Positions 1 through 7,058 are shown, numbered from the stretch's first letter. The stretch: 12,898 nucleotides of DNA from an uncultured Collinsella sp. (GCA_900547505.1 URGY01000039.1:1-12898), one strand, 5' to 3'. The notes: generated by a model not told the origin, from the letters alone. Translations and numbers: made by a program.

Positions 1-48
1 CGAGATGCAGCGTAGTCTCGTGGGCTCGGAGATGTGTATAAGAGACAG
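1..48 (+). other. Nextera sequencing adapter (artefact)
   Basis: This is not genomic DNA. Bases 30-48 are the 19-base Tn5 mosaic end used in Nextera libraries, 15-29 are the rest of the read-2 adapter, 7-14 (GCAGCGTA) match an i7 index as written in the oligo (N721 in my recollection of the index table), and 1-6 (CGAGAT) are the end of P7. Its translation creates a false N-terminus (MQRSLVGSEMCIRDR) on the ORF that runs into the ABC gene. Genomic sequence starts at 49. Confidence 0.98.
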
Positions 49-712
49 GAGTTTTGCCTGCCGCCGCGGACAGACGACCGCGATCGTGGGCTCGACGGGC
101 TCGGGCAAGTCAACGGTGGCCAAGCTCTTGCTTCGCTTCCACGATGCCACGAAGGGCGCCATTCGCCTGAACGGCGTCGATCTGCGCGACCTTTCGCAAG
201 ACGATATCCGCGGGCGTATCGCCTATGTGCCGCAGAAGGCATGGCTGTTCTCGGGTACGGTGGCGAGCAACCTGCGGTTTGGTAACGAGGGCGCGACCGA
301 GGCTGACATGCTCCATGCGCTGGAGGTTGCCCAGAGCACCTTTGTGCTCGACCAGCCCCAGGGGCTCGATACGCCGGTGGCCCAGGGCGGCACAAACTTC
401 TCGGGTGGTCAGCGCCAGCGCCTGGCGATTGCCCGCGCACTCATGAAGCATGCCGACCTGTATATCTTCGACGACAGTTTTTCGGCTCTGGACTTTAAGA
501 CCGATGCGGCACTGCGCCATGCGCTACAGGACGAGACGCGCGATGCCGCGGTGCTCATCATCGCCCAGCGCATCTCGACTATTTTGCATGCCGATCAGAT
601 CGTGGTGCTCAAAGACGGCGAGGTCGTGGGCCTAGGCACGCACGACGAGCTCATGGAAACCTGCGAGGTGTACCGCGCTATCGCGGAATCGCAGATGAAG
701 GGAGGTGAGTAG
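49..712 (+). CDS. ABC exporter half-transporter, C-terminal ATPase domain (5'-truncated)
   Basis: This is the nucleotide-binding domain of a type IV (MsbA/MdlA-like) ABC exporter half; the membrane domain is missing because the contig starts here. Visible motifs are Walker A GSTGSGKST (89-115), a Q-loop PQKAWLF, the signature FSGGQRQ (from 398), Walker B ending in DD (470-475) and an AQR in place of the H-loop HR (Gln at 566-568). The catalytic Glu after Walker B is Asp and the switch His is Gln. Both changes mark the degenerate-site subunit of heterodimeric exporters such as TM287/288 or BmrCD. The stop lies one base before the ATG of the next gene, so the two are almost certainly co-translated and form one transporter in the cytoplasmic membrane. 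The substrate cannot be told from sequence. The true start is outside the window. Confidence 0.93.
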
Positions 713-713
713 C

Positions 714-2717
714 ATGACCGAGGAGCTCAAGAAGCGGAGCATCGCCGATGACGTCGCGGCTGCAGAGACAGTCGAGGAGACGGGCGCCACGCCCGACCTG
801 GAGGAAGACGCCAAGGCAGCGGCGGAGCGCGAGGCTCGCCGCCAGGCACTCTACGAGGAAAATGAGCGCGCCGAGGACGAGCGCGCCCGCGCCGAGGCGG
901 AGCGCATGCGCGACGTTGACGACGAGGACGAGGACGAGACGCCCCGCGACACCTGGGCGACGGTGCGTCGCCTGTGGAGCGAGGCCGCCGGCGACCATTG
1001 GCGCTTCTATATCGTGTTCGCGAGTATCGTGTTCTATGCCATCTTTAACACCGCGGCGCCGGCTTACAGCGCCCGCGTGATCGATGAGCTGTGGGGGCAC
1101 ATGAAGCTGGCGTTTGCCAACAACACCACCTTCAGCATTACCTGGGAGAACTGCGGCAGGACCATCTTTATCTACTTTATGATCTGGACCGCCGCCGCCT
1201 CGTTCTACGCACTCCAGAGCTTTTTGATGTCGAGTGTTGCCGAGCGCCTCAACCTGCGCCTGCGCAACCGCATCGCACAAAAGCTCAACCGTCTGCCGCT
1301 TGCCTACTTTGACGCGCATCGTCCCGGCGAGGTCGTCAGCCGTGCGACCAACGACTTGGACAAGATGTCCGAGAGCATGCAGCGCGGCCTGCTGCAGCTT
1401 CTGGTGTCGATCGGTACCGTGGTGGGCGCCGTGAGCGTGATGTTCGTGTTTAGCGTGCCGCTCACGCTCGTCTTTTTGTTCTTTACGGCGCTTTCGCTGC
1501 TGGTGACGAAGGTCGTGTCGCGCCGCACGCACGATGTGACGGGTGAGCGCCAGGAGTGGGTGTCCAAGATTACGAGCGCGGTCGAGGAGGGCTACTCGGG
1601 CCGTCTGGTGATCCGTGCGTTTAACCGCGAGTTCCAGAGCTCTGCCGAGGTACACGAGGCTTCGAAGGAGCTGGCGCGCGTGAGCACCAAGGCCGACTTT
1701 ATGATTAACGCCGTCGGCCCCGCGGTGCGCTTTATCGGCCGTTTGGCGCAGATCGTGATCGCGCTGGTGGGCTGCAGCATGCTGGTTGCCGGGCATATGA
1801 CCGTCGGCGTGTTCCAGGCGTTCTTCCAGTTTATCTACGAGGCGTCCGAGCCCATGACGCAGCTGTCGTTTACCTTTAACTCGCTGCAGAGCGCGCTGGC
1901 GAGCGCCGAGCGCGTGTTCGACCTGCTCGACGAGCCCGAGATGGAGGCCGATCCGTTGCCGGTGGCCGCCGCCAAGCTGCCGGGCAAGGTGGAGGGCCGC
2001 ATCGCTTTTGAGCATGTGCGCTTTGGCTATTCGCCCGACAAGCCGCTTATGCGAGACGTGTCGTTTACCGCCGAGCCGGGTCAGAAGATCGCCGTGGTGG
2101 GAACCACGGGCGCGGGTAAGACCACGCTCATCAACCTGCTCATGCGCTTTTACGAGATCGACGGCGGCCGCATTACCCTCGACGGCGTGGACACGAGCCG
2201 CATGGACCGCGGCGAGCTGCGCCAGCAGTTTGGCATGGTACTGCAGGACGCCTGGCTATTTGATGGCACCATTGCCGAGAACATCGCCTACGGCTGTCCC
2301 GAGGCGACGCGCGAGGAGATTGTCGCGGCCGCACGCGCCGCACAGGTCGACTTCTTTGTGCGCACTATGCCGCAGGGCTACGACACGCGTGTGGCTAACG
2401 ATGCCGAGAGCATCAGCCAGGGCCAACGTCAGCTGCTGACCATTGCGCGCGTGCTGCTCAACAACCCGGCGATCCTCATCCTGGACGAGGCGACATCGAG
2501 CGTGGACACGCGCACCGAGCTCGCCATCGGCCGCGCCATGGACGCGCTCATGCGCGGGCGCACGAGCTTTGTGATCGCGCACCGTCTATCGACGATCGTC
2601 GATGCCGACCTCATCCTGGTCATGGATCACGGCAATATCATCGAGCAGGGTACGCACAAGGAGCTGCTGGCTGCCGAAGGCGCTTATGCCGACCTCTACC
2701 TAAGCCAGTTCGCATAA
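714..2717 (+). CDS. ABC exporter half-transporter, permease-ATPase (partner subunit)
   Basis: A complete half-transporter of 667 aa: transmembrane domain about residues 85-390, then an ATPase domain. Walker A is GTTGAGKT (463-470), the Q-loop LQDAWLF, Walker B ILILDEATSSVD with catalytic Glu592, and the H-loop His623. The signature is ISQGQ (567-571) instead of LSGGQ. Together with the upstream subunit this gives one consensus ATP site (this Walker A/B plus the partner's FSGGQ) and one degenerate site, the usual heterodimeric exporter arrangement. The ATG at 714 is preferred over the in-frame GTG at 705 because GGAGG at 701-705 lies eight bases upstream of it. The protein is longer than the usual 580-600 aa because about 80 residues before the first membrane segment form a highly charged, Glu/Asp/Arg/Ala-rich, probably helical cytoplasmic extension. 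A terminator follows at 2756. Confidence 0.95.
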   Translation: MTEELKKRSIADDVAAAETVEETGATPDLEEDAKAAAEREARRQALYEENERAEDERARAEAERMRDVDDEDEDETPRDTWATVRRLWSEAAGDHWRFYIVFASIVFYAIFNTAAPAYSARVIDELWGHMKLAFANNTTFSITWENCGRTIFIYFMIWTAAASFYALQSFLMSSVAERLNLRLRNRIAQKLNRLPLAYFDAHRPGEVVSRATNDLDKMSESMQRGLLQLLVSIGTVVGAVSVMFVFSVPLTLVFLFFTALSLLVTKVVSRRTHDVTGERQEWVSKITSAVEEGYSGRLVIRAFNREFQSSAEVHEASKELARVSTKADFMINAVGPAVRFIGRLAQIVIALVGCSMLVAGHMTVGVFQAFFQFIYEASEPMTQLSFTFNSLQSALASAERVFDLLDEPEMEADPLPVAAAKLPGKVEGRIAFEHVRFGYSPDKPLMRDVSFTAEPGQKIAVVGTTGAGKTTLINLLMRFYEIDGGRITLDGVDTSRMDRGELRQQFGMVLQDAWLFDGTIAENIAYGCPEATREEIVAAARAAQVDFFVRTMPQGYDTRVANDAESISQGQRQLLTIARVLLNNPAILILDEATSSVDTRTELAIGRAMDALMRGRTSFVIAHRLSTIVDADLILVMDHGNIIEQGTHKELLAAEGAYADLYLSQFA

Positions 2718-2718
2718 G

Positions 2719-2746
2719 GTGACAAAGGGGCAGCCCCGCATGTCAC
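2719..2746 (+). repeat. Short imperfect hairpin after the ABC operon
   Basis: GTGACA (2719-2724) pairs with TGTCAC (2741-2746), and GGGG/CCCC pairs inside. It sits directly after the ABC stop codon and before the terminator. It may be a 3'-end stabilising structure or a small dispersed palindrome; its role is unknown. Confidence 0.45.
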
Positions 2747-2755
2747 ATCGAAAAG

Positions 2756-2794
2756 AAGGCGCGTCGGGGGCGGATTCCCCGGCGCGCCTTTTGT
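2756..2794 (+). terminator. Bidirectional intrinsic terminator between ABC operon and cysE
   Basis: A 14-bp stem (2756-2769 with 2777-2790, one T-G wobble) with a 7-base loop is followed by TTTT on the plus strand. On the minus strand it is followed by a T-rich run complementary to 2751-2757. It lies between the convergent ABC operon and cysE and can end both transcripts. Confidence 0.85.
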
Positions 2795-2828
2795 GTTGGC
2801 GTTCATGCTGTGACGGTTGCCCGCGGCC

Positions 2829-3533
2829 CTAGCGCCCGTCCACGAACTTGGCGACGAGGGCCTTGAGCTCGGCCACCTCTTGCTCGAGTTCCTTGACGCG
2901 ACGGGCGTTTTCGGTGATGCCCTGACGGTTGAGGGCGCTCTGCTCGGCGGCATCGTCGGGCATGTACTCGCGATGCTGCTTGGCGTCGAAGCTCTCCTCG
3001 AACACGCGGCAGCCGTTGCGCTTGATGATGCGCCCGGGCACGCCCACGACGGTGCAGTTGTCGGGCACGTCCTTGACGACGACCGAGTTGCCGCCGATCT
3101 TGACGTTGTTGCCAATGTGGATGTTGCCAAGCACCTTGGCGCCCGTGCCCACGGTGACATTGTTGCCCAGGGTGGGGTGGCGTTTGCCGGTCTCGTTGCC
3201 GGTGCCGCCGAGCGTGACGCCCTGGTAGAGCACGCAGTTGTCACCCACGATGGTAGTCTCGCCAATAACGACGCCCATGGCGTGGTCGATAAAGAAGTGC
3301 TTGCCGATCTGCGCGGCGGGATGAATCTCGACGCCGGTGATATGGCGGGTTAACTGCGAGAGCACACGGGCAAGCGATCGATGGCCGTGTTCCCACAGCC
3401 AGTGCTCGGGCACATGATTCCACTTGGCATGCAGGCCGGGGTAGGACAGGAAGATGACCAGGCCATTTTGCGCGGCAGGGTCCTGCGCCTGGACGGTCTT
3501 GATATCCTCGCGAATGGTGTTGATAAAGCTCAC
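2829..3533 (-). CDS. cysE: Serine O-acetyltransferase
   Basis: CysE transfers acetyl from acetyl-CoA to L-serine, giving O-acetylserine, the first step of cysteine synthesis in the cytoplasm. The 234-aa protein has the DPAAQN motif near residue 18, a short helical N-terminus, and a left-handed beta-helix of hexapeptide repeats. This includes IHPAAQIG, the catalytic Asp83-His84 pair, [11 protein letters not shown], the GGTG loop, a KRHPTLG segment with a second conserved His, and VVGVPGRI closing the helix. It is the short Gram-positive form without the long N-terminal domain of the E. coli enzyme. About 60 residues follow the acetyltransferase core and end in a Glu/Leu/Val-rich predicted coiled coil. 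The GTG start at 3533 is chosen because a strong Shine-Dalgarno (AAGGGAGG, 3541-3548) lies six bases upstream. The longer frame to 3608 begins upstream of the likely promoter. No cysK is adjacent. Confidence 0.92.
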   Translation of the reverse strand: MSFINTIREDIKTVQAQDPAAQNGLVIFLSYPGLHAKWNHVPEHWLWEHGHRSLARVLSQLTRHITGVEIHPAAQIGKHFFIDHAMGVVIGETTIVGDNCVLYQGVTLGGTGNETGKRHPTLGNNVTVGTGAKVLGNIHIGNNVKIGGNSVVVKDVPDNCTVVGVPGRIIKRNGCRVFEESFDAKQHREYMPDDAAEQSALNRQGITENARRVKELEQEVAELKALVAKFVDGR

Positions 3534-3574
3534 CGGCCGCCCTCCCTTAGCGCCGCGATAATGCGATTCAATAA

Positions 3575-3580
3575 AGTATA
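3575..3580 (-). promoter_or_regulatory. Likely -10 box of cysE
   Basis: TATACT on the minus strand, 42 bases before the GTG start; the -35 is weak. A perfect odd palindrome AGCGATTCGCT (3580-3590) abuts it, and GCGATTC occurs twice, 18 bases apart (3563 and 3581). A regulator could bind here, but that is inference. Confidence 0.4.
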
Positions 3581-3680
3581 GCGATTCGCTAGGGATTAGG
3601 AAGGCCAATCTTGCTTTGCTTTGGGCGACAGGTGTCAGTTATGCAAACTTGCTGGTAATGAAGTAAGACTTTTGAGGGGT

Positions 3681-3711
3681 TTGGCCCGTGCTCGCGCCGC
3701 AACCGTATACT
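3681..3711 (+). promoter_or_regulatory. Likely promoter of the DedA gene
   Basis: TATACT at 3706-3711 with TTGGCC at 3681-3686, a long 19-base spacer. Transcription would start near 3718. This argues for the ATG at 3758 and against the in-frame TTG at 3719 as translation start. Confidence 0.4.
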
Positions 3712-3757
3712 GGTCAACTTGGACGTGTCCGCGCCCACAACTGAGAGGTTTTACTTC

Positions 3758-4405
3758 ATGGGATTCATCAATTTTATCGCCGAGCTGCTTAAGGATCCGC
3801 GCACTGCGATTGCCAGCTGGATCGCCGCCGGCCCGCTCATGGCCTACGGCTGCGTGTTCCTGATCATCTTTATCGAGACGGGCGTGGTGTTCTTCCCGTT
3901 CCTTCCCGGCGACTCACTGCTGTTTGCCTCGGGCTTCTTTGCCCATAACGGCGGCTTTAACATCGTGGCGCTTCTGGCCACCGCATGGGCCGCAGCCATC
4001 CTGGGCGATCAGTGCAACTTTATGATCGGCCACTTCTTTGGCCGCAAGATCATCGCCTCGGGCAAGGTAAAGGCCATGACGCCCGAGCGCATCAAAAAGT
4101 CCGAGGATTTCTTGGATAAGTGGGGCCATCTAGCCATCTTCCTCGGTCGCTTCTTCCCGTTCATCCGCACCTTTGTGCCTTTTATCGCCGGCATGGGCGG
4201 TATGCACTGGCGCAACTTTGTCATCTTTAACGTGCTGGGTGGCATTACCTGGTCGACGGTCTTTACGCTGCTTGGTTACTTCTTTGGTGGCATTCCGTTT
4301 GTGCAGGAGCACTTTGAGCTGCTGATCGTGGGCATTGTCGCCGTGTCGATCATCCCGACCGTGGTCGGTCTGGTTAAGGCTAAGCTCGGTAAAAAGAACG
4401 CCTAG
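3758..4405 (+). CDS. DedA family integral membrane protein
   Basis: DedA (SNARE-associated/VTT fold) proteins are cytoplasmic-membrane proteins involved in envelope homeostasis; some members act as undecaprenyl-phosphate or phospholipid flippases. The 215-aa sequence shows the family hallmarks. These are an early acidic membrane segment with Glu40 followed by FLPGDSLLF (Asp52), the re-entrant GDQCNFMIGHFFGRK segment, and the signature FLGRFFPFIRTFVPFIAGM with Arg131 and Arg137. Two hydrophobic helices and a Lys-rich cytoplasmic tail follow. The length is typical. The start at 3758 is supported by GAGAGG at 3743-3748, nine bases upstream. The gene is divergent from cysE and ends in a strong terminator, so it is probably monocistronic. 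The precise substrate cannot be assigned. Confidence 0.93.
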   Translation: MGFINFIAELLKDPRTAIASWIAAGPLMAYGCVFLIIFIETGVVFFPFLPGDSLLFASGFFAHNGGFNIVALLATAWAAAILGDQCNFMIGHFFGRKIIASGKVKAMTPERIKKSEDFLDKWGHLAIFLGRFFPFIRTFVPFIAGMGGMHWRNFVIFNVLGGITWSTVFTLLGYFFGGIPFVQEHFELLIVGIVAVSIIPTVVGLVKAKLGKKNA

Positions 4406-4433
4406 TCCGAGCTTGTTTTCGGACGTTAATTCC

Positions 4434-4469
4434 AAGGCCCGTCATCGGATTCGATGGCGGGCCTTTTGT
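4434..4469 (+). terminator. Intrinsic terminator of the DedA gene
   Basis: A 14-bp stem (4434-4447 with 4452-4465, one T-G wobble) with a GATT loop and a TTTT tail, 28 bases after the DedA stop. Confidence 0.9.
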
Positions 4470-4512
4470 GTAGAAGGCAAATGAAAATACTTTACTTAGT
4501 TAAAGAAAAACG

Positions 4513-4541
4513 TTTTATCTAAGGCGTGCGGGGAGTACAAT
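4513..4541 (+). promoter_or_regulatory. Promoter of ilvE and its upstream ORF
   Basis: The -10 box is TACAAT (4536-4541); TTTTAT (4513-4518) stands 17 bases before it as a weak -35. An A/T-rich tract upstream (about 4479-4518) could act as an UP element. The predicted transcription start is about 4548-4549, right at an ATG. Confidence 0.55.
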
Positions 4542-4548
4542 CACCTGC

Positions 4549-4698
4549 ATGCGAATCGACGCGCCATCGGCTTTGATGCTGCCCGCGTGTCCCGCCCGGC
4601 TCTACGCTCCGGGTATGCGACGTTGCGACGCGGTCGGCCTCGGTCCTTGCGTGCGGGTTCGCGAGTATGCAACTGTGTATGTAAGGAGCGACATATGA
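4549..4698 (+). CDS. Possible leaderless upstream ORF coupled to ilvE (49 aa)
   Basis: The ORF fills the whole ilvE leader. Its ATG coincides with the predicted transcription start, which would make the mRNA leaderless. Its TGA (4696-4698) overlaps the ilvE start as ATGA, and the ilvE Shine-Dalgarno lies inside it. The peptide begins MRIDAPSALMLP and ends in YVRSDI. It has three Cys and a cluster of Val codons near the end, but no run of Leu/Val/Ile codons like a classic attenuator. No family is recognised. It may control ilvE translation by coupling, or be a chance frame; the positional fit at both ends is the main support. Confidence 0.35.
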   Translation: MRIDAPSALMLPACPARLYAPGMRRCDAVGLGPCVRVREYATVYVRSDI

Positions 4699-5747
4699 CT
4701 GTCGAGAAGAAGGATATCGATTGGGGTAGCCTCGGCTTTGGCTACATGAAGACCGATTACAGCTACGAGGCCCATTGGAAGGACGGCGAGTGGGACGAGG
4801 GTGGCCTGACCACCGACCACACCCTGCATGTCTCCGAGTGCGGCGGCATCTTCCATTACTGCCAGGAGGTCTTTGAGGGCCTGAAGGCTTACACCGCCGA
4901 GGACGGCAGCATCGTCTGCTTCCGTCCCGACATGAACGCCGAGCGCATGTACAACTCTGCGCAGCGCCTCGAGATGCCCCCGTTCCCCAAGGACAAGTTC
5001 GTTGAGGCCGTCAAGCAGGTCGTTTCTGCCAACGCCGCCTGGGTTCCGCCCTTCGGTTCCGGTGCGACCCTGTACGTGCGTCCGTTTATGATCGGCTCCG
5101 GTGACGTGATCGGCGTGGCTCCCGCTCCTGAGTACACGTTTCGCATTCTCGTGACCCCGGTCGGTCCGTACTTTAAGGGTGGCCTCAAGCCCGTCAAGCT
5201 GCGCGTTTCCGAGTACGACCGCGCCGCGCCGCACGGCACCGGCAACATCAAGGCCGGCCTCAACTACGCCATGTCTCTCAAGCCCACGATGGAGGCCCAT
5301 CGCGAGGGCTATGCCGAGAACCTGTATCTCGACTCCGAGTCCCGCACCTATGTCGAGGAGACCGGCGGCGCCAACGTCCTGTTCGTGAAGGAGGACGGCA
5401 CGCTTGTCGTCCCGCAGTCGCACACCGACTCCATCCTGCCCTCTATCACCCGTCGTTCGCTTGTTCAGGTTGCTCAGGACCTGGGCATGACCGTTGACCA
5501 GCGTCCCGTCGAGTGGGCCGAGGTCAAGGCCGGTACCTTTGTCGAGTGCGGCCTGTGCGGCACCGCTGCCGTCATCTCCCCGGTTGGCGAGATCGACAAC
5601 AAGGTTTACGGCGCCGACGAGACCGTGACCTTCCCGGCTGGCTACACCGAGATCGGCCCTGTGATGAAGAAGCTCCGCGAGACTCTGACTGGTATCCAGT
5701 CTGGTGCTGTCGAGGATAAGCACAACTGGGTTTACACCGTCGCGTAA
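4695..5747 (+). CDS. ilvE: Branched-chain amino acid aminotransferase
   Basis: IlvE is a PLP enzyme of fold type IV. It exchanges amino groups between Leu, Ile or Val and 2-oxoglutarate, the last step of branched-chain amino acid synthesis and the first of breakdown. The 350-aa protein matches the long, eukaryote-like class of BCATs. It has the EVFEGLKAY segment, YVRPFMIG, GNIKAGLNYA with the PLP Lys186, EETGGANVLFV, SILPSITRRS, and a CGTAAVISPV phosphate-binding loop. The start at 4695 is supported by AAGGAG (4683-4688) six bases upstream; the in-frame extension to 4587 has no such site. No other ilv or leu gene is adjacent, so the gene is probably transcribed alone from the promoter at 4513-4541. 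A large hairpin and then a terminator follow. Confidence 0.95.
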   Translation: MTVEKKDIDWGSLGFGYMKTDYSYEAHWKDGEWDEGGLTTDHTLHVSECGGIFHYCQEVFEGLKAYTAEDGSIVCFRPDMNAERMYNSAQRLEMPPFPKDKFVEAVKQVVSANAAWVPPFGSGATLYVRPFMIGSGDVIGVAPAPEYTFRILVTPVGPYFKGGLKPVKLRVSEYDRAAPHGTGNIKAGLNYAMSLKPTMEAHREGYAENLYLDSESRTYVEETGGANVLFVKEDGTLVVPQSHTDSILPSITRRSLVQVAQDLGMTVDQRPVEWAEVKAGTFVECGLCGTAAVISPVGEIDNKVYGADETVTFPAGYTEIGPVMKKLRETLTGIQSGAVEDKHNWVYTVA

Positions 5748-5763
5748 TTAGCCTTTCCTGTCC

Positions 5764-5888
5764 GGGCAGAGAGTAAGCTCCCTCCCGGCGCGTCCTCGGA
5801 CATGCAAGAAGCCCTCGCTGCGCACTTCGTGCGGCGAGGGCTTCTTGCGTCCTGCGGAGTGCGCCGGGAGGGAGCTTGCTCTCCGCCC
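5764..5888 (+). repeat. Long nested palindrome (hairpin/REP-like element)
   Basis: The structure is built of nested inverted repeats. The outer stem has 22 bp (5770-5791 with 5861-5882, one T-G wobble), extended by GGGC/GCCC across a 2x2 loop. The inner stem is 15 bp, perfect (5804-5818 with 5834-5848), capped by CGCAC/GTGCG around TTC. Between them are matched 12-base segments (5792-5803, 5849-5860), each able to form a mini-hairpin. It lies between the ilvE stop and the terminator at 5942 and has no T-tail of its own. Confidence 0.85.
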
Positions 5889-5941
5889 TGCGGGCTCGGC
5901 GATGTCACAACGAACAATAATTAATCTGAATTAAAGATGGT

Positions 5942-5972
5942 GCGTGGCCTTTTAGGCCGCGCTTTTGTTTTG
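5942..5972 (+). terminator. Intrinsic terminator downstream of ilvE
   Basis: GCGTGGCC/GGCCGCGC (5942-5949 with 5955-5962, one wobble), loop TTTTA, then TTTTGTTTT. It is the only canonical plus-strand terminator after ilvE and is separated from the stop codon by the long palindrome. Confidence 0.75.
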
Positions 5973-5992
5973 GTTCGCGCCATGTGGGGGTG

Positions 5993-6208
5993 GTGGCGAC
6001 GTGCATTTTTGCGAGTATTCTGCAATCGAAGACCCCTGCATACCGATCTCGGGCAAAAAATCGGGAGTTATCGATGTTCTCTACGGATGATGGGCGGGGT
6101 TATGGGCTGGCAGCGTTTGATTTGCAGGGATATTCGCGCTCTTTGGCATTTATCGTGGCGCCCGAAGCCCTTGGTTATGTTGAATACTCCTAAAAATGCA
6201 CGGCGCTT
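5993..6208. repeat. Element bounded by terminal inverted repeats (MITE-like candidate)
   Basis: GTGCATTTTTGCGAGTATTC (6001-6020) recurs inverted at 6182-6201 with two mismatches, and the match extends weakly outward by about five bases with one more mismatch. The arms enclose about 160 bp of unassigned sequence with a small ORF. There is no transposase. It could be a non-autonomous mobile or dispersed element, or a structured regulatory region. Boundaries are approximate. Confidence 0.5.
6074..6193 (+). CDS. Possible small protein inside the TIR element (39 aa)
   Basis: ATG at 6074 is preceded by GGGAG (6063-6067) at six-base spacing. The 39-residue product starts MFSTDDGRGYGLAAF and ends in GYVEYS, and its last codons lie in the right inverted-repeat arm. 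Codon use is less GC-biased than in neighbouring genes. No family is recognised and there is no signal peptide. It may be a real small gene carried by the element or a chance frame. Confidence 0.3.
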   Translation: MFSTDDGRGYGLAAFDLQGYSRSLAFIVAPEALGYVEYS

Positions 6209-6223
6209 AGAGGGGGACCTTCG

Positions 6224-6271
6224 CGAAAAAGGAAACCTCCCCGTCGAAGTATGCATTCGACGGGGAGGTTT
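6224..6271 (-). terminator. Intrinsic terminator of lemA
   Basis: A perfect 16-bp stem (6233-6248 with 6256-6271), loop of 7. On the minus strand it is followed by CCTTTTTC, placed 37 bases after the lemA stop. Confidence 0.88.
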
Positions 6272-6307
6272 ATGCATTTAGCCGATTAAGGATGCGCTGT
6301 CAAACTA

Positions 6308-6859
6308 CTAGAACTTGACGGTCGGGGCCTGGCGGGCTGCTTCGGCGGCCTCGAAGCCCTGGCGCTCCTTAAACTGGAAGATGCCGGCAAAGATGACAGC
6401 CGGGAACGTCTGAATGGCGTTATTGTAGCTGAGCACGCAATCGTTGTAGCTCTGGCGTGCGTAGCTAATCTTGTTCTCGGTATCCTCGAGCGATGCCTGC
6501 AGCTGCGTAAAGTTGGTGTTTGCCTTAAGATCGGGATAGGCCTCGGCTACGGCGAAGAGCTGACGCAGCGCGCCGGTCAGCACGTTGTCGGCTTCCATCT
6601 TGGCCTCGGGCGTGGTGGCCTTGACGGCGGTGTTACGCGCGCTGATTACGGCGGAGAGCGTCTCCTGCTCGTGCTTGGCGTAGCCCTTGACGGTCTCGAC
6701 CAGGTTGGGGATCAGGTCGTTGCGGCGCTGCAGCTGCGTATCGATGTTCTGCCAGGCGTTATCGATGCGGTTACGCTTGGTGACCATGTTGTTGTAGATG
6801 CCGGCGATGGCGCAGACAATCACAATGACAACAACGATGCCGATGATGACGGTAATCAT
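6308..6859 (-). CDS. lemA: LemA family membrane protein
   Basis: LemA proteins are small membrane-anchored helical-bundle proteins of unclear function, widespread in bacteria. The 183-aa product has one N-terminal membrane helix (about residues 2-22, Ile/Val-rich). The family core follows: RNRIDNAWQNIDTQLQRRNDLIPNLVETVKGYA, then an FAVAEAYPDLKAN segment, TENKISYARQSYND, and FPAVIFAGIFQFKERQGFEA, ending PTVKF. This is full length and intact. The start at 6859 is supported by GGAG five bases upstream. It is divergent from a TetR-type gene and ends at its own terminator. It lacks the TPM-domain or htpX partner often found beside lemA. Confidence 0.95.
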   Translation of the reverse strand: MITVIIGIVVVIVIVCAIAGIYNNMVTKRNRIDNAWQNIDTQLQRRNDLIPNLVETVKGYAKHEQETLSAVISARNTAVKATTPEAKMEADNVLTGALRQLFAVAEAYPDLKANTNFTQLQASLEDTENKISYARQSYNDCVLSYNNAIQTFPAVIFAGIFQFKERQGFEAAEAARQAPTVKF

Positions 6860-6906
6860 GATGTCTCCGTTTCGAATGGCCGCGGCGGCATGCGCCAGCT
6901 GCCGTT

Positions 6907-6928
6907 GGTATAACGCTACTAGTATACC
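6907..6928. promoter_or_regulatory. lemA -10 region with overlapping palindrome (possible operator)
   Basis: GGTATA (6907-6912) and TATACC (6923-6928) form an inverted repeat with a 10-base centre. It overlaps TATACT on the minus strand (6921-6926), the best -10 for lemA. Its position between lemA and a divergent TetR-type gene makes it a plausible operator; that is inference. Confidence 0.35.
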
Positions 6929-7058
6929 CGCAACGTTTTACCGTGCCGAACTTTCCGGTAAGCGTTGTGTTTTCGGCGGGGTTGGCACCGGGACAAAGCA
7001 CGCGGGGTACAGGTGTAAGATATGCGACAGATTGACGAGTGTTGTCTTTGCCCCGAGG

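Noticed and set aside
678..2015. 445-aa open frame antisense to the ABC gene
   Set aside because: His/Arg/Gly-rich composition with no recognisable domain, typical of the complement of GC-rich coding DNA; the plus-strand ABC gene explains the region.
4542..4694. T-box riboswitch upstream of ilvE
   Set aside because: No T-box consensus (AGGGTGGNACCGCG) or antiterminator/terminator pair is visible in the leader.
4602..5723. 373-aa open frame antisense to ilvE
   Set aside because: It mirrors the ilvE frame, has no motif or ribosome site, and ilvE is unambiguous.
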